Shown: positions 60,562-64,000 of the stretch, piece after piece | Numbering within the stretch: the stretch's first letter is position 1 | Layout of the letters: each line of letters opens with the position of its first letter | Origin: Bacteriovoracaceae bacterium | GTDB lineage: Bacteria; Bdellovibrionota; Bacteriovoracia; Bacteriovoracales; Bacteriovoracaceae | DNA length: 64,000 bases | Reading direction: 5' to 3' | Assembly: GCA_947441615.1 (NCBI GenBank) | Contig: CANEUH010000006.1 | Location: 62,001 to 126,000 of the forward strand | Position numbers and translations under genes: made by a program | The notes under the pieces: generated by a model | What the model saw: only the letters and a program-made list of their open reading frames with translations | Databases searched by the model: none | Told to the model about the DNA's origin: nothing

Positions 60562-62054
60562 CAGTATATAATCTTCATATCCTTACTAAGATCTTGGATA
60601 GATCGATCCTTCCACTTTATCTCTTCAGGAAAAACCCTTACCTTATTTATTATTTTTGTGTTTGGATCATGACTGCAGTCTAAACGGGCAGATTTTAACT
60701 TAACCCAAGAGTACATCTTTTGATGGCTACCAAATTCATGATTATCATAATCTATAAATCGGTAAAAGTGACTCTCGCTTTTAAGACTTGTCAAAAAATT
60801 TGGTAAGTATCCCATAGCTTTATCAATATGTTCTTCTTTGCAGTTTGAAAAATCTCTCTTGATGTTGTGAATTGGTCTACCATTCTCATCTAAGGAGTTT
60901 TTTTGCCAAGAACCATTTTTACAATCGAAAAAGAATCCATCTCTATTGAGTCGATAAAAAATTCCGATATAGCTTAAGAACCAAAATGACTCCGGATCCT
61001 GATTGATATTCCCATGGTACACAAATTTTTCACAAGTCGTGATTTGATTAAAATATTTTTGAGTAAACTTCCCCATTCTCTGAGCAAATCCAACGGGGAT
61101 ATTTTTCTCTTTTAAAGATTTTTGTAGTTTTATCTTATCGTTCAACTCTTGAGGTGTTTTTGAAGGCAAGTCTTCTGGTTTTGTTACACTAACCTCTGAT
61201 AACATCTGATCATAAAGTGCGTGACAACCATTCTGAATCTTTTTTAACTCATCGTCCGTAAATAGAATGGAGCGTTTTTTTAAATAATTAAAGGCATCCT
61301 TGAATTCAAGGAGCTCACCCACTTTTGTCATTGGATATGCAACATCACCTATAAAATTATGCCCATCCATATTTCCAATATAGGCCTTGGATTTTGGCCA
61401 ATCGATCGCTTTCTTAAATTGATCGGTATTCTGTATTTTATTCAGAGACTCGTCCTCGGCATCAACTCCAATAAAAACAAGCTTAGAAAGCCAATTACTT
61501 CTTCCCAAACAATTTCCTTCAGGACAAACCTGTTCAATGAAAGCACCTACGAGCTTAACTTTTTGGAATTTATTTAGGTTATTCTTATTAAAATAATCTC
61601 TATTGGACCAGATAAGCACCTTTTGAGGTTGCCCCAACTGGTCAAGTACTCGGGGGATAAATCCTGAAGAAAATGGAGGTCGATTCAACGTGAGATCATA
61701 TGATTTCCAAATATCCTTATGAGGACAAAAGCTGTGCGAGAAATGTCTTTGACCGGAGTTTAAGTCAATCGTATAGGCATGGGGAGAGCCTTGTGGTGTC
61801 GCGACTAAGACATTCACAAATTGCTGTCTTAAACTAAAATCGATCGTTGTATCAAAAAACAGATGCGCAGCAGGATTGCCGTCATTATCAAGGAGCGAGT
61901 GTTTTGGATTTACCTTGAACCAGCCAACGGGAAAAGTTCTAAGAATCTCTACCGTGCGCTCTTCCTGCTCCTTCTGTAAAGAACATGAAACAAGAAGATT
62001 TAAAATCAGAATGGCAATCCAAGGGCTTTTCAATTGACATAATCTCAATACCAT
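60561..62054 (-). CDS. Lipoprotein of unknown function heading the Nuo-like operon
   Basis: 497 residues. Signal sequence with lipobox LLVSC (Cys about 24). About a dozen cysteines in the mature part (FCPHKD, QVCPEGNC, NGCH, TTCEKF, FDCKNG, SNCKEE, LDCSHD), no CxxCH so not a cytochrome c. Aromatic-rich segments and HxxxC elements suggest a disulfide-stabilised extracytoplasmic protein. It is the first gene of the five-gene leftward operon, with stop and start codons overlapping the NuoB-like gene. No ribosome site is obvious before its ATG. Confidence 0.6.
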   Translation of the reverse strand: MVLRLCQLKSPWIAILILNLLVSCSLQKEQEERTVEILRTFPVGWFKVNPKHSLLDNDGNPAAHLFFDTTIDFSLRQQFVNVLVATPQGSPHAYTIDLNSGQRHFSHSFCPHKDIWKSYDLTLNRPPFSSGFIPRVLDQLGQPQKVLIWSNRDYFNKNNLNKFQKVKLVGAFIEQVCPEGNCLGRSNWLSKLVFIGVDAEDESLNKIQNTDQFKKAIDWPKSKAYIGNMDGHNFIGDVAYPMTKVGELLEFKDAFNYLKKRSILFTDDELKKIQNGCHALYDQMLSEVSVTKPEDLPSKTPQELNDKIKLQKSLKEKNIPVGFAQRMGKFTQKYFNQITTCEKFVYHGNINQDPESFWFLSYIGIFYRLNRDGFFFDCKNGSWQKNSLDENGRPIHNIKRDFSNCKEEHIDKAMGYLPNFLTSLKSESHFYRFIDYDNHEFGSHQKMYSWVKLKSARLDCSHDPNTKIINKVRVFPEEIKWKDRSIQDLSKDMKIIY

Positions 62055-62062
62055 AACATCAT
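62034..62062 (+). promoter_or_regulatory. Promoter of tRNA-Leu
   Basis: Perfect -35 TTGACA (62034-62039), 17-base spacer, -10 CATCAT (62057-62062), putting the start about 12 bases before the tRNA. It overlaps the start codon region of the divergent lipoprotein gene. Confidence 0.45.
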
Positions 62063-62081
62063 TACTCTACTTTTCATGCTT

Positions 62082-62168
62082 GCCCGGGTGGTGGAATGGT
62101 AGACACAAGGGATTTAAAATCCCTCGGATGAATAATCCGTACGAGTTCGAGTCTCGTCTTGGGCACCA
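62082..62168 (+). tRNA. tRNA-Leu (anticodon UAA)
   Basis: 87 bases including an encoded CCA. Acceptor stem GCCCGGG (62082-62088) pairs with CTTGGGC (62158-62164) with two G-U pairs; discriminator A at 62165. The anticodon stem AGGGA/TCCCT encloses TTTAAAA with TAA at 62115-62117. The variable arm is long (class II), and the T arm carries GTTCGAGTC, as expected for leucine. It reads UUA and UUG. Confidence 0.97.
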
Positions 62169-62247
62169 CTAATTTTCAGTTATTTTACCGTTGAATGAGC
62201 CGATTAAACAAACCTAAAAAACAAGAAAAACTCGCCGCGTCACAGGA

Positions 62248-62652
62248 TTAATTGACTTCCTCTTCTGGAATAAAGTGATCTAAGAAGTCATAAATTAATA
62301 ATTTGTTACCAATTAATTTAAGCTGGAACCACTTATCACCAAGAGGCTTTTCTGTTTCCGATTTTTTTCTGAAATTAAATCGAGCATAATAACGCCCTTT
62401 AAACTTCTTTAATTCAACTTGAACAACCCTAGCACCTTTATATTCATGTCCAAGCATCTCAATCACTTCTTTCCAATGATCTTTTCCGCCTGTTTCTTTT
62501 ATAAAATGATCATCCATGGTACTTAAAAGGGCGGATAAATCCTTGTTTTCGATGGAGGAAATATATTTTTGAAACAGTAACCTTGCAGAAGCTTCGTTGC
62601 TTGCAGAAACTGATAGAGAGAAGAACAAAAATAAAATTAAAAATATTTTCAT
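62248..62652 (-). CDS. Small exported NTF2-like protein
   Basis: 134 residues. Signal peptide about 1-17 (MKIFLILFLFFSLSVSA), then a SnoaL/NTF2-like pattern: ASARLLFQKYISSIENKDLSALLSTMDDHFI, a beta sheet with VVQVELKKFKGRYYARFNFRKK and a final FQLKLIGNKLLIYDFLD. Such folds serve as binding domains; no catalytic residues are evident. It overlaps the amidase stop by four bases, so it may assist that enzyme in the periplasm. A similar NTF2-like part ends the L,D-transpeptidase at 31.7 kb. Confidence 0.6.
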   Translation of the reverse strand: MKIFLILFLFFSLSVSASNEASARLLFQKYISSIENKDLSALLSTMDDHFIKETGGKDHWKEVIEMLGHEYKGARVVQVELKKFKGRYYARFNFRKKSETEKPLGDKWFQLKLIGNKLLIYDFLDHFIPEEEVN

Positions 62653-64000
62653 AGTCCTTCCGCATTTAATTTTTTAACTAAAAGAAGTCCACCGTAACCA
62701 GGACAGTCTGTATGCTGTCCACTAAAGTGAACCTTCTTAGTATGGTTCCAATTATTCCAGCTCGATCTAGAGCCAGGTGAAATACTGTATTTATGAGGAA
62801 TGATTGGTTGTAATTTTGTATACTTTTTCTTTAGCATCTTAACGAGTTTGCGAACAGTATCTACCTGATAGGCAGTTGGTGGTAAACTTTTTGCTGAGCC
62901 TTTGGGGTTGACTGCCGGGTCAAAGATATTAATATTTCCCAAGAGTGCAATTCCTATATTCCCTGTATTATTTCCAGCTGCGTGCTGACCCTTATTCGTT
63001 ATCGGAGCCCCTTCGAACACACCCTGAGCGCCACCAACAGGCTCCCTTGGAACAAGATAATGATATCCAACATCTGACCAACCATTCTTCTTGATGTGTG
63101 TATCTCTTGCCGTTTTAAGACTACTCATGTCTGACGCTTTTGGATTTCCCTCTGTATGGTGAAGGGTTACGCGAGAGACTGGACCAAGTGACCCCCATTT
63201 TCCTGAAGGTCCATATTTATTTTTCCAACCTGGATCCCATTCTTGGCGGCCAATAATTTTGACGTTATCTCTCTCATCAAATGTGGGTTGGGTATTGAGA
63301 GGCGGTTTAGATGATCCTGGAGGTGTACTTTCAATAAGGAGAACATCGGCCCCTGTCGTCGTTGTAATTTGTCTTAATTGAAGACCCGGGTCGTTGACTC
63401 CATCCTGCTTACTTTCAACCCTGATACCTCGTGAAGGACCATCACTACCAATAACTGGTGGTGATGTATCTGGTTTTTTTGTTTCCGTCTGAGCCGTGCC
63501 AGTATCGCTTCCACTATTACTTCCTTGCTCTGGCTTCACAGTACTATCATTTTTTGAATCAACAGAAAGTCCAGGCGTATCTTCTCCTAAAGTCGAACTG
63601 TCTTTTTCTTCCTTAAGTGAAAGACACAGTTTTTCCTGATTCTTAATAATTGAGTTAAATAACAACTGGCAGGATGGTTTTGGGGATGGTTTTGATTGAT
63701 CATCTCTAAGAGGTCCCTGGTGCTGCTTGTTTGTACGAGTGATTGCAGCCCCATACTTTACTGAAAACCCAGGACAGTTCTTGTGTAATTCTTTATAACA
63801 TCCAATGATATCAGAGCTAGTATCTGAAACTGTAAATGCTCCGTTTACTTTGTTAACAATTTTTTTACAGGTACTCGATTCGTTACTAAATAATTCATTA
63901 AGTTTCTTCCCTTCATGATCAAATGGTATGGGTCTACCTTGCCCTTTAGAATCGTTTTCAATTAATCGTGTTTGATTGTTGCCTTCAAGTTTATCATTCA
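62649..64000 (-). CDS. N-acetylmuramoyl-L-alanine amidase (Amidase_2), 5' end beyond window
   Basis: The frame is open to the right edge, so the gene is at least 450 codons and its true start lies outside. C-terminal domain (last about 195 residues): zinc ligands His in RVTLHHTEG, His in GQHAAGNNTGNIGIALLGN and Cys in HTDCPGYG, plus the catalytic Tyr in GYHYLVP; this is the Amidase_2/PGRP fold that cuts the MurNAc-L-Ala bond. The N-terminal part is low-complexity (Pro, Ser, Thr, Gly) preceded by a cysteine-containing region (STCKK, IIGCYKELHKNCPGF, PSCQLL, KLCLSL). A TTG at 63665 could be mistaken for the start but lacks a ribosome site. Confidence 0.88.
   Translation of the reverse strand, partial: NDKLEGNNQTRLIENDSKGQGRPIPFDHEGKKLNELFSNESSTCKKIVNKVNGAFTVSDTSSDIIGCYKELHKNCPGFSVKYGAAITRTNKQHQGPLRDDQSKPSPKPSCQLLFNSIIKNQEKLCLSLKEEKDSSTLGEDTPGLSVDSKNDSTVKPEQGSNSGSDTGTAQTETKKPDTSPPVIGSDGPSRGIRVESKQDGVNDPGLQLRQITTTTGADVLLIESTPPGSSKPPLNTQPTFDERDNVKIIGRQEWDPGWKNKYGPSGKWGSLGPVSRVTLHHTEGNPKASDMSSLKTARDTHIKKNGWSDVGYHYLVPREPVGGAQGVFEGAPITNKGQHAAGNNTGNIGIALLGNINIFDPAVNPKGSAKSLPPTAYQVDTVRKLVKMLKKKYTKLQPIIPHKYSISPGSRSSWNNWNHTKKVHFSGQHTDCPGYGGLLLVKKLNAEGL

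Noticed and set aside
1-64000. CRISPR arrays, insertion sequences, prophage or integrative elements
   Set aside because: No spaced repeats, transposase or integrase-like frames, or att-like duplications were seen; the tRNA-Leu at 62 kb has no partial copy nearby that I could find.

Overview
The window looks like chromosome of a Gram-negative bacterium of the Bdellovibrionota, most like the Bacteriovorax/Halobacteriovorax/Peredibacter branch. This is inference from an AT-rich genome (by eye), outer-membrane genes (Pal, lipoproteins, HldD), isolated flagellar-type genes (FliL, a lone FliG C-terminal domain), many signal-peptide proteins without close relatives I recognise, and salvage and degradative enzymes that suit a predator living on prey polymers. 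No prophage, insertion sequence, CRISPR array or rRNA was seen. Genes are packed tightly, with many ATGA/TAATG overlaps and convergent 3' overlaps.

Layout. 1-2150: succinyl-CoA ligase sucC-sucD, then the first codons of what is probably ndk, all leftward from one good promoter. 2200-5400: metallo-beta-lactamase-fold enzyme, GYF_2-type membrane protein, formimidoylglutamase-like ureohydrolase. 5700-10000: rightward run pal, DUF4398 lipoprotein, CpoB-like, tsaD, rsmA, smpB, small DUF2203-like gene. 10000-16400: TauE-like transporter and DUF2252 protein, then a leftward salvage operon tdk-upp-hpt followed by a GHMP sugar kinase and an unknown cysteine-cluster protein. 16500-21700: five-gene Gld-type ABC export operon. 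21800-28400: NrnA, glycosyltransferase, EamA transporter, TrmFO, NAD synthetase, lysine-tailed coiled-coil protein. 28400-33800: degenerate-receiver GGDEF protein with an acidic coiled-coil partner; divergently, L,D-transpeptidase, membrane protein and bactofilin. 33800-40400: M16 peptidase pair, PhnP-like hydrolase, alanine dehydrogenase, FliL, a 57-residue protein, rhomboid, methylmalonyl-CoA epimerase. 40500-46000: cysteine-rich lipoprotein, S1/P1 nuclease, half-length asparaginase, htpG. 46000-51000: DksA-type regulator, lone FliG C domain, HldD, polyamine genes speE-speB. 51000-57100: TatC, NifU-like protein, Map, 2-hydroxyacid dehydrogenase, third ureohydrolase, Aat. 57100-62100: leftward operon of a lipoprotein, three degenerate complex-I-like proteins and a fatty acid desaturase. 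62100-64000: tRNA-Leu(UAA), NTF2-like protein and a secreted amidase running off the right edge.

The most interesting signals are regulatory. Upstream of the DksA-type gene the leftward strand carries a -24/-12 (sigma-54) promoter followed by three perfect hairpins that each show GGA in the loop, the signature of CsrA/RsmA binding RNA. Near 5.4 kb a second, near-consensus sigma-54 promoter fires toward a bidirectional terminator about 90 bases away with no reading frame between, which predicts a sigma-54-dependent small RNA. The best protein-level candidate for an undescribed system is the cysteine-depleted NuoB/NuoCD/NuoI-like module at 58.2-60.6 kb.
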